Shown here: one piece after another, positions 23,142 through 33,500 of the stretch
How the letters are laid out: each line of letters begins with the position of its first letter
How positions within the stretch are numbered: the first letter of the stretch is position 1
Source: Enterococcus wangshanyuanii
Lineage (GTDB): Bacteria > Bacillota > Bacilli > Lactobacillales > Enterococcaceae
Direction of reading: 5' to 3'
DNA length: 64,000 bases
NCBI RefSeq assembly: GCF_002197645.1
Contig: NZ_CP021874.1
Span: 248,001 to 312,000, forward strand
Notes under the pieces: generated by a model
What the model was told of the DNA's origin: nothing
What the model saw: only the letters and a program-made list of their open reading frames with translations
Database searches by the model: none
Made by a program: the position numbers and the translations under genes

Positions 23142-25307
23142 TTATCGAACAACGACGGCTCCTTTAGTAAGGTTATACGCTTTCTCAAAAACAGCATAGT
23201 CGACCCAATATTTTCCTTTAGCTGGATCTGAAACTAAATATTTCTTGGTTTTGCTGTTATAGCCTGCTAAGGTCATGATATGGGCGTTATCTACTCCTTT
23301 GCCCCAAAAATAGTAACCGTAAGTTGGTGATTCAAAATTATAAGTGACATACACAACGATCGGATGTCCTAAGGTTAGCTGCAATTTCAAATCAGAAGCG
23401 GAGCTGCCTGAAATATTTTGTACGTTACCATATTTTTTGCCCCAATTTGCTAATGGTTGTGCAAAAATCGATTGGTAAACCCCATTTGTCATAATTATAT
23501 ACGGATTTCCAGCAAATCCGTTATTGGGGTCATTATTGTATGAGATCGGCATTTCGTTAAGAAATGCTGATAAGGTATAGGTTTTAGCATAGCCTAATGT
23601 TTTGAGAGCTTGTAATAAAGAGGCGGCTTCACACCCCATGGGGGCATTTGAAGCGTATTGGTTGATAAACGGTACATTCAATTCTGCTGCTTTATTTTCC
23701 CAAAAGCTTTTAGAAAGGGTTGGAGCTTTTTGATTTTTTCGCACGAGCTTGATTTTGATAGCCTCTAAACGTAAACTAAACCCTGAACTACCGACGATCC
23801 CGCTGTTTTTACTCCATCCGGAATTTCCTATATTCTCAATATGCCCTCGATAATACACATCAAAATGTTTGGCTAATTCTCCAGTCAAACGGACATCATA
23901 AGCTTCTACACGCTTCGATCGACCTGTGGTTCCGCTCAACTGATCGTTTGCTACATATGTTTGCCAGCCAATGTCTTGAACATGGGTCCTATATTCGATA
24001 TTGCCAGATACCGGGGCATTGCTGACGTTTACTTTGATTGCTTCTACACGCTTGCTTTGACCGATAGAGCCGTTTGTTTGGCCATTCGTACTTGGCGCTT
24101 GCCAGCCTTTATCTTGGACGTGACTTTGATAAGAAACCGTAGGCTGTTTGTATTGAACAAAGGGACGTTTTACTGCGCCAGGTGCAGCTGATCCTTTTTT
24201 GACCAATTGGATTTCAATGGATTCTAATTGATAGCTGAAGTTTGCTGTACCAGCATTTTGTCCGCCACTGGCCCAATCCAGCCAACCAAAATTCTTTGCA
24301 TGAACTCGGTAATAAACGTCGAAGTGCTGAGACATTTCTCCAGTCAAACGAATACTCAAGGCTTCCATGCGTTTTGACTGCTTCATCGTGCCAGTCATTG
24401 CGTTATTGGCAACATACCCTTGCCAGCCAATGTCCTGAACATGACTGCGGTATTCGATCCCGCCTGCAACAGGAAGATTGTCTGTTACGATCTTCATCGC
24501 TTCCATGCGCTTCGATTGACCGGTTGTTCCGCTCAATTGACCATTCGTTTTGACACTTTGCCAGCCGATATCTTGAATATGACTTTGGTACTTTATATTC
24601 GGCTTTTTGTATTGAACAAAGGGGCGCGTAGTTGTACCAGGAGGCGTTTGACCTTTTTCTACTAGTTGAATCTGGATTCCTTTGATCTCATAAGAAAAAC
24701 CAGTTGTACCAGCATTTTGACCATTAGCTGCCCAATCCAGCCAGCCAAAATTTTGAACCTGTAGTCTATAGTAAATGTCATAAGTTGTTTTAAGCGTTCC
24801 GGTTAATTGAATTTGGACAGCTTCCATCCGTTTGCCAGAGACACCGCTAATGCTATCGGCATCAGCAAAATTTTGCCAGCCAACATCGGCTACATGAGCA
24901 CGGTATTGGACAGTACCTAGTTCTGCAGCAGCACCTTCGATAGTTAGTTTAAAAGCTTCAATTCTGCTATTTGGGAATTCGGCGATCGCTCCGTTGCTTT
25001 GTATCGCTTGCCAGCCTGCTTGCTCATTGTAAATAGAGTAATTGAGCGTGATTGGCGCCGCTGCTTTTTCTGCTTCAGGTTCTGGTTCGGACGCGGTGAT
25101 ATTTTCAGAGCTGGTGGTTACTAACTCTATTGTTTCTTTAGTCGCTTCTGAACTTTGTGTTGTCTGTTCACTCGTTGTTGTTTCAGTGATCTCTTCTTCA
25201 ATGGCAGTTTGAGATTCATTGACTACCTCTTCAGATGAAGCACTGACTGTGCCAAATGTAAAAACGACAACAATCCCAATTAACCACAAAAATAGATTCT
25301 TCTTCAT
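23142..25307 (-). CDS. Secreted ChW-repeat protein with C39-like peptidase domain
   Basis: A 721-aa exported protein. It has a Sec signal peptide (MKKNLFLWLIGIVVVFTFG, cut near TVSA-SSEE), a Ser/Thr/Glu-rich linker (about 25-90), nine ChW repeats (about 90-535) and a C-terminal papain-like domain of the C39-like family (about 540-721) with candidate residues Cys in APMGCEAASL, His in DNAHIMTLAG and Asp in YLVSDPAKG. The ChW units form three near-identical A-B-C triads. No LPXTG anchor is seen, so attachment may be through the ChW part. A role in cell-wall or peptide cleavage is inference. GGAGGG precedes the start at 25307. Confidence 0.88.
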   Translation of the reverse strand: MKKNLFLWLIGIVVVFTFGTVSASSEEVVNESQTAIEEEITETTTSEQTTQSSEATKETIELVTTSSENITASEPEPEAEKAAAPITLNYSIYNEQAGWQAIQSNGAIAEFPNSRIEAFKLTIEGAAAELGTVQYRAHVADVGWQNFADADSISGVSGKRMEAVQIQLTGTLKTTYDIYYRLQVQNFGWLDWAANGQNAGTTGFSYEIKGIQIQLVEKGQTPPGTTTRPFVQYKKPNIKYQSHIQDIGWQSVKTNGQLSGTTGQSKRMEAMKIVTDNLPVAGGIEYRSHVQDIGWQGYVANNAMTGTMKQSKRMEALSIRLTGEMSQHFDVYYRVHAKNFGWLDWASGGQNAGTANFSYQLESIEIQLVKKGSAAPGAVKRPFVQYKQPTVSYQSHVQDKGWQAPSTNGQTNGSIGQSKRVEAIKVNVSNAPVSGNIEYRTHVQDIGWQTYVANDQLSGTTGRSKRVEAYDVRLTGELAKHFDVYYRGHIENIGNSGWSKNSGIVGSSGFSLRLEAIKIKLVRKNQKAPTLSKSFWENKAAELNVPFINQYASNAPMGCEAASLLQALKTLGYAKTYTLSAFLNEMPISYNNDPNNGFAGNPYIIMTNGVYQSIFAQPLANWGKKYGNVQNISGSSASDLKLQLTLGHPIVVYVTYNFESPTYGYYFWGKGVDNAHIMTLAGYNSKTKKYLVSDPAKGKYWVDYAVFEKAYNLTKGAVVVR

Positions 25308-25755
25308 TATTCCCTCCAGTTGATTTATTTAAATGCCAGTCACAGATGTATGAGTGTTCTGTGAGTAAAATTCGTTCCTTTCTTAAATAATTCTCATTCC
25401 CTTTTTTAACTTTAGCATATTCTGACTTTTACTGCATCACTTAACATAGGGATAGAGGGGAAAAGGGGGACTTTTTCATGACAAAAAGAGCTATATGCAT
25501 ATAGAGAATACTTAACCTTAGGAATTACTTTTGACCGTACTGAGGTTAGTCGGAATTAAACGAATTGGCGGTTATAAAAGGATTAATAGAGGAGTGTAAA
25601 ATATATCGGCTCAAGTTGAGTGAAAGAACACTGAAGGATTGAAGTGTACCCACAACAATAGAGCCATAAGCAGTCTTTTTAATAACAATCGCTTACGGCT
25701 CTATTTTTAGTGAGAACTCATGTATTTTTGTGAATCATTCCTATAGTGACTGTTA
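25308..25755. other. Gap upstream of the ChW protein gene
   Basis: This 448-bp gap lies between two minus-strand genes. Near 25661-25710 a stem (AGAGCCATAAGC with GCTTACGGCTCT, one mismatch) is followed on the plus strand by TATTTTTAG and on the minus strand by ATTGTTG; it is probably the gatD terminator. At 25491-25504 there is a perfect 14-bp palindrome CTATATGCATATAG of unknown use. The promoter of the ChW gene must lie within 25308-25450, but I could not choose hexamers. No gene seen. Confidence 0.5.
25661..25712 (-). terminator. Possible gatD terminator
   Basis: A 12-bp stem with one mismatch around a 19-nt loop, 44 bp after the gatD stop codon. The T run on the minus strand is poor (ATTGTTG); that on the plus strand is better. 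It is therefore uncertain. Confidence 0.45.
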
Positions 25756-26451
25756 TTAAATAAGAATCATTTCTTCAGGAATGACAAAAGGTTCTCCGTA
25801 TTTTTTTTCTAATGCAGTTTTGATCAATCGGATACCAAGATTTTCATTTCTAGCCAAAATTGGACCATGGAAATAAGAGCCAAAGACATTTTTGTAAATA
25901 ACGCCCTCAGAGCCGTCTTCACTATTGTTGCCTTTTCCTTGAACGACATTACCCAATGGACGCTCACCTTTACCTAAAAAGGTCCGACCATTATGATTTT
26001 CAAAACCATAGTAGGTTTCATTGAACTCTTCGTTATGAATAATGATATCGCCAATATAGCGGTTGTTATCCTGACTTAAAGTATAGTGGTCTAACGCACC
26101 GATACCGTGGATTTTTTCGCCTTTAGCGCCCATATAATAATGTCCAAGCAGCTGGAAGCCGCCGCAGATCGCTAACATGACACCATCATTTTCGATATAT
26201 TCTGTTAAAGATTCTTTTTTTGTCTGGATATCATCTGAGATGATCAGCTGTTCAAAATCTTGACCGCCGCCAATAAAAACTAAATCATATTTTTTTGGAT
26301 CAAAGTCTTCATAAACGCTGACGATCTCCGAACGAAAAGTAACATTCATTTTTTCGGAAAGGTATTTCAGCATCAATAAATTTCCATTATCACCATAGGT
26401 ATTCAGTAAATTACCGTATAAATGACAAACAACTAATTCTTTAGGCACCAT
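25756..26451 (-). CDS. gatD: Lipid II isoglutaminyl synthase, glutaminase subunit GatD
   Basis: With MurT it amidates the D-glutamate of lipid II to D-isoglutamine, an essential cell-wall modification in many Gram-positives. It has 231 aa of the CobB/CobQ-type class I glutamine amidotransferase fold. The nucleophile is C96 in [14 protein letters not shown] and the catalytic His lies in [12 protein letters not shown]. The start codon (26451) overlaps the murT end by 11 bp, so the two are translationally coupled. Size and pairing are normal. Confidence 0.95.
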   Translation of the reverse strand: MVPKELVVCHLYGNLLNTYGDNGNLLMLKYLSEKMNVTFRSEIVSVYEDFDPKKYDLVFIGGGQDFEQLIISDDIQTKKESLTEYIENDGVMLAICGGFQLLGHYYMGAKGEKIHGIGALDHYTLSQDNNRYIGDIIIHNEEFNETYYGFENHNGRTFLGKGERPLGNVVQGKGNNSEDGSEGVIYKNVFGSYFHGPILARNENLGIRLIKTALEKKYGEPFVIPEEMILI

Positions 26452-27793
26452 TCATTCCTCCTTGAATATAGCCTTGAGCAGCTAAAGATTTTCGCAATTG
26501 TAAAACTGCAGTGTAGGTTGCTAAAATGTAAACATGATCGGTTGGAAGCTCTTTGATCGTAGTGATCACATCATCTATAGCAGGAATTTCTCTTAGTTTA
26601 TCTTCAGAAATACCCGCGACTTTTAAACGTAGCGCCATATCCTGATGTCGGTCACCACCTGCGATTACTTCTGGAATGTCCATAGTAGCTAGTGCTTCAT
26701 GATTACCATCCCAGATCCAGCTGACATCGATTCCGTCAGCATAATTCGCATTAAGCAATGAGACTAGAGAAAAAGAGTACGGGGCAAGTCCCATCATGTC
26801 GATGACCTGGTTGATACCAACAGGATTCTTCACTAAGATCAAGGTACATTGTTTTCCTTCAATATCGATGATTTCTTGACGTCCAAAAACTTTTTCATCA
26901 TAGCTTAAGCCCGCTCTGATTTTTTCTGGGGCGACCCCATAATGTTCAGCAACTGCCGTAGCAGCCAAAGCGTTATACACATTATACATTCCGCCGACTG
27001 CGATGCCGTATTCTGCGCCATCGATAACAAAATCAGCAGAAACGTTGTCCATTCGAACCATCTCCGTTAATTGAACATCTAATTCAGGGCGATGGAAGTC
27101 GCAATTTGGACAATAGTATTTCCCTAAATTCGCATAGGTGATCATTTTATAGTGTAAGATGTGGTGACATTTTGGGCAAAGTAAGCCATCTGTATTATAA
27201 TGCGCCATCTGTTCTTTATCTGGTTGATGATTGAAGCCGTAATATTTTCTAGGATTGACCGTTTCAACTGAATTGAAGATCGGTGAATCTCCATTACATA
27301 AAATCGTTGCATTTGGTGCTTGTGCTGCACCGTCTACAATTAGTTTATAGGTTGTATAAATTTCGCCATAACGGTCCATTTGATCGCGGAAGATATTCGT
27401 AAATAAAAATAATTTTGGTTCGATATATTTGGTTACACGACTTAAACTAGCTTCATCGATTTCAAGAACAGCAAATTTTTGTTTTACTCCTTTATTTTTA
27501 GCAGATAAAAAGGTTGAAACGATCCCTTGCTCCATATTCGCACCCGTCGGATTCGTTAAAACATGATCGAATTCTTGTCTTAAAATATTAACAGTCAAAG
27601 CCGTTGTCAATGTTTTTCCGTTTGTTCCAGTGACAACGATGATTTCATAATCTTTTGCCAATGTATCTAAAATTTTAGGATCGATTTTTAATGCTAATTT
27701 TCCCGGATAGCTGCTGCCGCCTTTGAAAAATGTTTGTAATACCCATTGAGAAGTTTTTCCAGCGAAAATCGCTGCTTGGCTTCTGATTCCCAT
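26441..27793 (-). CDS. murT: Lipid II isoglutaminyl synthase, Mur-ligase-like subunit MurT
   Basis: The ATP-dependent partner of GatD, using its ammonia to amidate lipid II. It has 450 aa from ATG 27793, chosen over an ATG eight codons upstream because GGAGG lies seven bases before it. Features are the Mur-ligase P-loop GTNGKT (56-61), the four-cysteine zinc ribbon typical of MurT (C206, C209, C228, C231; CPKC...CPNC) and the C-terminal DUF1727 domain. It is the first gene of the murT-gatD operon. Confidence 0.95.
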   Translation of the reverse strand: MGIRSQAAIFAGKTSQWVLQTFFKGGSSYPGKLALKIDPKILDTLAKDYEIIVVTGTNGKTLTTALTVNILRQEFDHVLTNPTGANMEQGIVSTFLSAKNKGVKQKFAVLEIDEASLSRVTKYIEPKLFLFTNIFRDQMDRYGEIYTTYKLIVDGAAQAPNATILCNGDSPIFNSVETVNPRKYYGFNHQPDKEQMAHYNTDGLLCPKCHHILHYKMITYANLGKYYCPNCDFHRPELDVQLTEMVRMDNVSADFVIDGAEYGIAVGGMYNVYNALAATAVAEHYGVAPEKIRAGLSYDEKVFGRQEIIDIEGKQCTLILVKNPVGINQVIDMMGLAPYSFSLVSLLNANYADGIDVSWIWDGNHEALATMDIPEVIAGGDRHQDMALRLKVAGISEDKLREIPAIDDVITTIKELPTDHVYILATYTAVLQLRKSLAAQGYIQGGMNGA

Positions 27794-27936
27794 AAAGTGA
27801 CCTCCAATTTGTCTCAATTATTCGTGTCCAAAGACAACAATAAACTCAATCTATAATACCACAACTGAAAAAAAAAATTAATTCCTTTTGCTTTTTCTTA
27901 CTATAATATAAAGAATTTTCATCAATGCATAAAAAA

Positions 27937-27976
27937 GTGACTGATAGTTCCTTAAAAAAAGGAATCCATCAGTCAC
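27937..27976 (-). terminator. Terminator of the YheO-type regulator gene
   Basis: GTGACTGAT with ATCAGTCAC and CCTT with AAGG form a long stem. On the minus strand it is followed by TTTTTT. It starts 10 bp after the gene's stop codon. Confidence 0.88.
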
Positions 27977-27985
27977 CAGCCTCGA

Positions 27986-28627
27986 TTATTTAGCATCAAT
28001 GTAACTATATAACGTGTATTTAGAAATATTAAAGAAACTAGCCACTTTATCACCAGATTTTGTGACCAAAAACGCACCTTTGTTATTTAAAAACTGGATA
28101 CATTTTACTTTGTCATCTTTTGTCATAAGCGGAACAGGTTTGCCAACTAATTTCACTGATTCTTCGATCAGATCATCTAACAGTTCGTTGATGTTTTGAG
28201 GGATGTAATCAGGTTCTTTACTCGTGTCTTCTTTATCATCAATAGCAATCAAGGATTGCAGCGTTGATTCTGCGGCAATCAAAGAGGTGATATCATAATT
28301 GATTGCAAAGATTCCATCCAGTCCGCCGGATTTGTCTTTAAAATAAATTGTACTTGATTTTAAAATCCGTCCGTCATGTGTTCTTGTCAAATAATTGATG
28401 TGGTCAACTAAATCAGCAGGGTCTTTCTTCAAAGCCTCAAGGACAACTTGAGAAGGGCCGTCACCAAGCTGACGTGAAGAAACGTGTCCATTTTCAATTG
28501 AAACAATTGTATTATTTACGTTATCTTCATTGATTTTGTGGATCACGATTTCACAGTTTTCACCAAATTGACCTGCTAAAGCTTTGGCTACCTGAGTAAG
28601 AAAAATTAACTTTTCATCTGTAAGCAT
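27986..28627 (-). CDS. YheO-type PAS/HTH transcriptional regulator
   Basis: A 213-aa DNA-binding protein with an N-terminal YheO-like PAS domain (about residues 8-120; NCEIVIHKI, LDGIFAINYDIT) and a C-terminal HTH_22 domain (about 150-213; DDKVKCIQFLNNKGAFLVTKSG...). Relatives (DauR, YheO) control amino-acid or cofactor catabolism with small ligands. It is divergent from ssnA and shares a 429-bp regulatory region with it, so it is a strong candidate regulator of the purine island; this is inference from position. AAAGGAG precedes the start at 28627. Confidence 0.85.
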   Translation of the reverse strand: MLTDEKLIFLTQVAKALAGQFGENCEIVIHKINEDNVNNTIVSIENGHVSSRQLGDGPSQVVLEALKKDPADLVDHINYLTRTHDGRILKSSTIYFKDKSGGLDGIFAINYDITSLIAAESTLQSLIAIDDKEDTSKEPDYIPQNINELLDDLIEESVKLVGKPVPLMTKDDKVKCIQFLNNKGAFLVTKSGDKVASFFNISKYTLYSYIDAK

Positions 28628-28820
28628 GAGGTTCTCCTTTCTAATGCGTTCAAAATAGTAAAACTCGATAAGTAAGATAGTTCTTTGATTTACGTGTCCT
28701 TTTTATGGAAGCTAAGAACGATTTTATGTATTAGTATCAACAAAGGAAAGTCTATTATCAGTTTCTGTTTGTAATAATATCATGCGTCAATTTATAATAC
28801 AAGACAATGGTCAAGATGAA

Positions 28821-28838
28821 CTAAAAAATATTTTTTAG
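28821..28838. promoter_or_regulatory. Perfect 18-bp palindromic operator candidate, ssnA
   Basis: CTAAAAAATATTTTTTAG is its own reverse complement and lies 6 bp upstream of the -35. Related sequences stand at the xdh promoter (49694-49713) and the flavodoxin promoter (57718-57735). Confidence 0.6.
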
Positions 28839-28889
28839 GTAGCATTGTTTTTTTTTAGGTTAAGTGGTATAATTTACTCGAGTTAGAGG

Positions 28890-28970
28890 AAATAGTTTGC
28901 TGAAAGCAATGATGCGAACGCTTTCATCTGCTTTTAGAATAACAGAAAAAATTTGAACAGCCAACTATTT
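28890..28970 (+). other. Structured RNA leader of ssnA
   Basis: AAATAGTTTGCTG (28890-28902) pairs with CAGCCAACTATTT (28958-28970) at 12 of 13 positions. It encloses a TGAAAGC/GCTTTCA hairpin (28901-28907 with 28920-28926; it competes for two bases) and an A-rich single-stranded part. It does not match purine, xanthine-NMT1 or other riboswitch cores that I can recall. It could be a ligand-sensing leader or simply a stable 5' structure. Confidence 0.45.
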
Positions 28971-29000
28971 ATACTTTCGTGAATATTTGAACTAGTCGTT

Positions 29001-29015
29001 TTGTAAGCGATTACT
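29001..29015 (+). promoter_or_regulatory. cre-like site in ssnA leader
   Basis: TTGTAAGCGATTACT agrees with the WTGNAANCGNWNNCW form of the CcpA consensus. A cre between promoter and start codon would act as a roadblock, giving carbon catabolite repression of purine use. Confidence 0.45.
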
Positions 29016-29056
29016 TATTTAGGGAAAATTAAAAAAATGAATTTATAGGAGGAGCA

Positions 29057-30394
29057 ATGATGTTATTAGTTGGAAATGGACGATTGATTACTAGAGATGG
29101 ACAAGGAGCTTTTTATGAGGACGGTTGTGTTGCGATTGAAGGAGAAACAATAAAAAAGGTGGGTACAACAGCTGATTTGCGTAAAGAATTTCCTAAGGCT
29201 GAATTCATAGATGCTAAAGGTGGCGTGATCATGCCAGGGTTTATCAATATGCATAATCACATCTATAGTACATTTGCTAGAGGATTGAGTATCAATGGGT
29301 ATCATCCAAAGAATTTCATGGATATTCTAGAAGGTCAATGGTGGCGGATCGATCGGACGTTGAATTTAGATGACTCTTATCATAGTGCAAAAATCGCATA
29401 CTTAGATAGTATCAAAAATGGTGTGACAACAGTTTTCGATCATCATGCGAGCTATGGTGCGATTGAAGGTAGTTTAACACAACTGTCAAATGCAGCAGAC
29501 GAGTTAGGTGTGCGAACTTGCTTATGTTATGAAGTTTCTGATCGAGATGGTGAAGAGAAGATGAAAGCAGCAGTAAAAGAGAACGCTGATTTTATCAAGG
29601 CGAGTGCTGCTAGAAATGATGATATGCAAAAAGCAATGATGGGCATGCATGCAGCGTTCACTTTATCAGATAAATCGTTGGAACACTGTGCTGCGTACAC
29701 GCCAAAAGGTGTGGGTTATCACATTCATATTGCAGAAGATATTGCAGATGTGTATGATTCATTGAAAAAACACGGGAAACCGATCATCAATCGTCTCTTC
29801 GATCTTGGCATTTTAGGCAAACAAACGATGGCAGGTCACTGTATTCATATAGGTCCACATGAAATGGAAATTTTACGTGACACTGAGACGATGGTCGTGA
29901 CAAATCCAGAGTCAAATATGGGAAATGCAGTTGGTTGTCCGCCGGCAATGCGGATGTTTAATGAGTATGGCATTTTAATGGGACTTGGGACAGATGGCTA
30001 CACCAATGATGTCACTGAATCCTATAAAGTCGGAAATATCATTCATAAGCATCATTTAGCGGATCCTAACGCTGCTTGGGCTGAAATTCCTGAAATGTTA
30101 TTCAACAATAATCCTAAAATGGCGAATCGCTACTTTGAAAAGAAATTGGGTGTATTAGAGACGGGGGCAGCGGCGGATGTGATCGTTTTAGATTATAAAG
30201 GCCCGACACCAATGACCAAAGACAATTACAATTCTCATATTCTTTTCGGTATGAATGGCGGAGCTGTAACAGATACGATCATTGGTGGAACTATTCGTAT
30301 GAGAAATCGAGAAGTTCAGGGCGTTGATGAAGCAAAAATTTGGCATGATGCACAAGTCCAAGCGCAAAGCCTCTGGAATAGAATCAACGCCTAA
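29057..30394 (+). CDS. ssnA: Putative aminohydrolase SsnA
   Basis: A metal-dependent amidohydrolase of 445 aa, same family as guanine deaminase and chlorohydrolases. The metal motif HNH is in GFINMHNHIYSTFARG, with further His in GMHAAFT and GYHIHIAEDI and Asp in GLGTDGYTND. In E. coli and gut anaerobes ssnA belongs to the purine/urate degradation set; its exact substrate there is still unsettled, probably a purine or ring-opened intermediate. TAGGAGGAG precedes two in-frame ATGs (29057 and 29060). It is the first gene of block 1. Confidence 0.92.
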   Translation: MMLLVGNGRLITRDGQGAFYEDGCVAIEGETIKKVGTTADLRKEFPKAEFIDAKGGVIMPGFINMHNHIYSTFARGLSINGYHPKNFMDILEGQWWRIDRTLNLDDSYHSAKIAYLDSIKNGVTTVFDHHASYGAIEGSLTQLSNAADELGVRTCLCYEVSDRDGEEKMKAAVKENADFIKASAARNDDMQKAMMGMHAAFTLSDKSLEHCAAYTPKGVGYHIHIAEDIADVYDSLKKHGKPIINRLFDLGILGKQTMAGHCIHIGPHEMEILRDTETMVVTNPESNMGNAVGCPPAMRMFNEYGILMGLGTDGYTNDVTESYKVGNIIHKHHLADPNAAWAEIPEMLFNNNPKMANRYFEKKLGVLETGAAADVIVLDYKGPTPMTKDNYNSHILFGMNGGAVTDTIIGGTIRMRNREVQGVDEAKIWHDAQVQAQSLWNRINA

Positions 30395-30404
30395 ATAGTG
30401 CAAC

Positions 30405-30469
30405 AGGCTGAACAGACGCCTTTTTCTTTCAAATACGTAGCTAAATGTCAATAAGGACTTGTTCAACCT
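30405..30469 (+). other. Intercistronic stem between ssnA and ygfK
   Basis: AGGCTGAACA (30405-30414) pairs with TGTTCAACCT (30460-30469) with one mismatch, leaving a loop of about 45 nt. There is no T run after it, so it is more likely an mRNA stability or processing element than a terminator. Confidence 0.35.
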
Positions 30470-30507
30470 AATCTTAAATAAGCAGAAAATTAAAAGGAGT
30501 GACACAC

Positions 30508-33500
30508 ATGAGTGACATCATGCATCCGATTTCGGTCGATGGGTTATTGAACTGGATTTTGAATGAATACAAAAATGAATCAACTATTTTCGGAGTACGA
30601 AAGTTTTATAAAGCAAATCCAACTAAAACGATTCCGCTTTTTGGTGAAAAAATGGAAACACCCTGCGGTCCAGCTGCTGGTCCACATACACAATTAACGC
30701 AAAATATCATTGCTTCTTATTTAACCGGCTCACGTTTTTTTGAAGTGAAAACCGTGCAGATCATCGATGGTGAAGATTTACCTGTGAGTAAACCTTGTAT
30801 CACTGCCGCCGATGAATGCTATAACGTTGAGTGGTCCACCGAATTAAAAGTGCCGCAGGCTTATGATGAATACGTTAAGGCTTGGTTCATTCTAAAATTA
30901 TTGAGTAAAGAGCTGGGGTTAGGTGATCCAGATGGCTTCATTTTTAACATGAGTGTTGGATACGATTTAGCGGGAATTCAGTCTCCAAAAATTGATAAAT
31001 ATATCACTGATATGCAAAATGCACAAGGCACACCGATTTGGGAAGAGTGTATTGAAGCTGCGAATAAGTATCTGCCGAAGTTCAAGCATATTGATAAAGC
31101 ATACATTGACAGCATTAGTCCGAACGTTTGTCGTTCCATCACACTATCGACATTACATGGTTGTCCATCGGATGAAATTGAACGAATCACGACCTATTTG
31201 TTAGAAACGAAAGGACTGAATTCATTCATCAAATGTAATCCAACGATGCTTGGCTATGAATATACACGCCAAACAATGGACGACTTAGGTTTTGATTATA
31301 TGGTCTTTGACGATCACCATTTTCTTGAAGATCTGCAATTTGAAGATGCTGTGCCGATGCTGCAACGTCTTCAAAAATTGGCTGACAGTAAAGGTCTGAA
31401 CTTTGGTGTGAAAATCACGAATACATTTCCTGTAGGAATCGCAGAAGATGAGCTTCCAGGCGATGAAATGTATATGTCCGGGCGTTCGTTATTCCCATTA
31501 AGTATTTCTCTTGCTAAAAAATTATCAGATGCCTTCGATGGCAAACTCCAAATCTCCTATTCTGGCGGGGCGGATATTTTTAATATCAAAGATATCTTTG
31601 ATGCAGGAATTTGGCCGATCACGATGGCAACTACTCTATTAAAACCGGGTGGTTACCAACGGATGAATCAGGTAGCAAATTTACTTGGAGACTCCGAATA
31701 CCCTAAAGATGTGCGAGTAAACTTAGAGAAACTAGGAAAAATCGTTGAAAAGGCAAAATCACAAGGACGTTATAAAAAGTCGATCAAATTACCAGAAAGT
31801 CCCAAACTACGGACTACTGTTCCGTTGACAAATTGTTATACCGCACCATGCCGCAGTGATGGAGGCTGTCCGATCGATCAAGATATTCCAGCATATCTCC
31901 GTTATGTGAGTGAAGGAAATTATTTAGAAGCGCTGAAAGTGATCGTTGATAAAAATCCACTGCCGTTTATCACTGGAACGATCTGTGCTCATCCATGTAT
32001 GACAAAATGTACTCGTCAATTCTATGAAGGTTCGATCAAAATTCGTGAAGCTAAACTGGAAGCGGCAGAACATGCTTATGATGAATTAATGGCTTCAATG
32101 ACGAAACCGATTCGTAAAGAAAATGCAGCGAAAACAGCTGTAGTTGGCGGCGGACCTGCCGGAATCTCTGCTGGATTTTTACTGGCACGTGAAGGAATGC
32201 CGGTAACTGTTTTTGAAAAAGCTGATACGATCGGCGGCGTTTGTAGCCAAATCGTTCCAGAATTCAGAATTTCAATGAAATCTGTTCAAAATGACGTTGA
32301 AATGGCAAAATTCATGGGTGCCGAATTTAAAACAGGTCAAGCAGCCCCAAGCTTAGAAGAGTTGAGAGCACAAGGCTACACCAATGTCATTTATGCGATA
32401 GGTGCCTGGAAACATGGCAAATTAAGATTGGAATCAGGAGAGGCAATCAACTCGCTTGAGTTCTTAAAAGCCAACCGTGAAAACACGCAAATCAATCCAT
32501 ATGGAGAACAAATCGTCGTTGTCGGCGGCGGAAATACTGCAATGGACTGTGCAAGAGCAGCGACTACACTGCCAGGAGTGAAAAAGGTTTCTGTTGTTTA
32601 TCGTCGTGACAAACGAAATATGCCGGCAGATGAAGAAGAATTATACTTCGCATTAGAAGATGGTGTGGAATTTTTAGAACTATTGTCACCAATCAAGTTG
32701 GAGAACGGTTTATTGACTTGTGAAAAAATGCGCTTAGGTGAACGCGATGCTTCTGGTCGTCGTAGACCAGTTGGTACAGGCGAATTAACAGAAGTTCCGG
32801 CGGATACAGTGATTGCTGCAGTTGGTGAAAAAGTTGACACTGATTTCTACCAATCGATCGGTATTACGACTGATCAATATGGAAAAGTTGTCTCAAATCA
32901 AGCAACACTGGAAACAAATCTAAAAGACGTATATGTGATCGGTGATGCAAATTTGGGTCCAGCAACAATTGTTGAAGCGATTGCAGATGCGACAAAAGCT
33001 GCCGGTAATATTTGCCACATCCATAACGATCATTATGAGCAAACAAACTTAAATAGTGATGTTGCTTCAGTTCGCAATAAGCGCGGAATTCTTGAACCAA
33101 ATGAAGCGCTTTGTGGACAAGCCTCAAACTGCTTGGAATGTTCAACGATCTGTGAGTCATGTATGGATGTTTGTCCAAACCGCGCTAATATCGTTGTAAC
33201 AGTCAAAGGTCAGCCACAGATCGTCCATGTAGATCGTATGTGTAATGAATGCGGCAACTGTGAGACCTTCTGCCCATACGCAAGTGCACCTTATAAAGAC
33301 AAGTTCACTTTATTTAACACAGAAGCGGATTTCAATGATAGCACAAACTCTGGTTTCTATGTGATCGATCCGAGAGAAAAAATATGTATGGTTCGTTTGT
33401 GGGGGAATGTTTCAACGATCCGCTTAGATCAAGAAGGTGTTGATATCCCAGAAGATATTATTGATTTAATGAATACGATGATCGAAAGCTATGATTATTG

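Larger units (their letters stand above)
28628..29056 (+). promoter_or_regulatory. ssnA regulatory region and structured leader
   Basis: This divergent 429-bp region holds most of the control signals of block 1. A perfect 18-bp palindrome CTAAAAAATATTTTTTAG (28821-28838) is followed by promoter TTGTTT (28845-28850)-17 bp-TATAAT (28868-28873, extended -10). TTTTTTAGGT occurs twice, exactly 20 bp apart (28831 and 28851). The leader of about 175 nt contains a long-range stem (28890-28902 with 28958-28970) and a cre-like site (29001-29015). The promoter of the regulator gene on the other strand must also lie here but is not clear to me. Confidence 0.75.

Noticed and set aside
23961-24665. Several open frames on the plus strand opposite the ChW gene
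   Set aside because: They repeat with the ChW triads and are antisense shadows of a well-supported gene.
28890-29056. Known purine-type riboswitch before ssnA
   Set aside because: The conserved core sequences of the guanine/adenine aptamer are absent; only generic stems remain.
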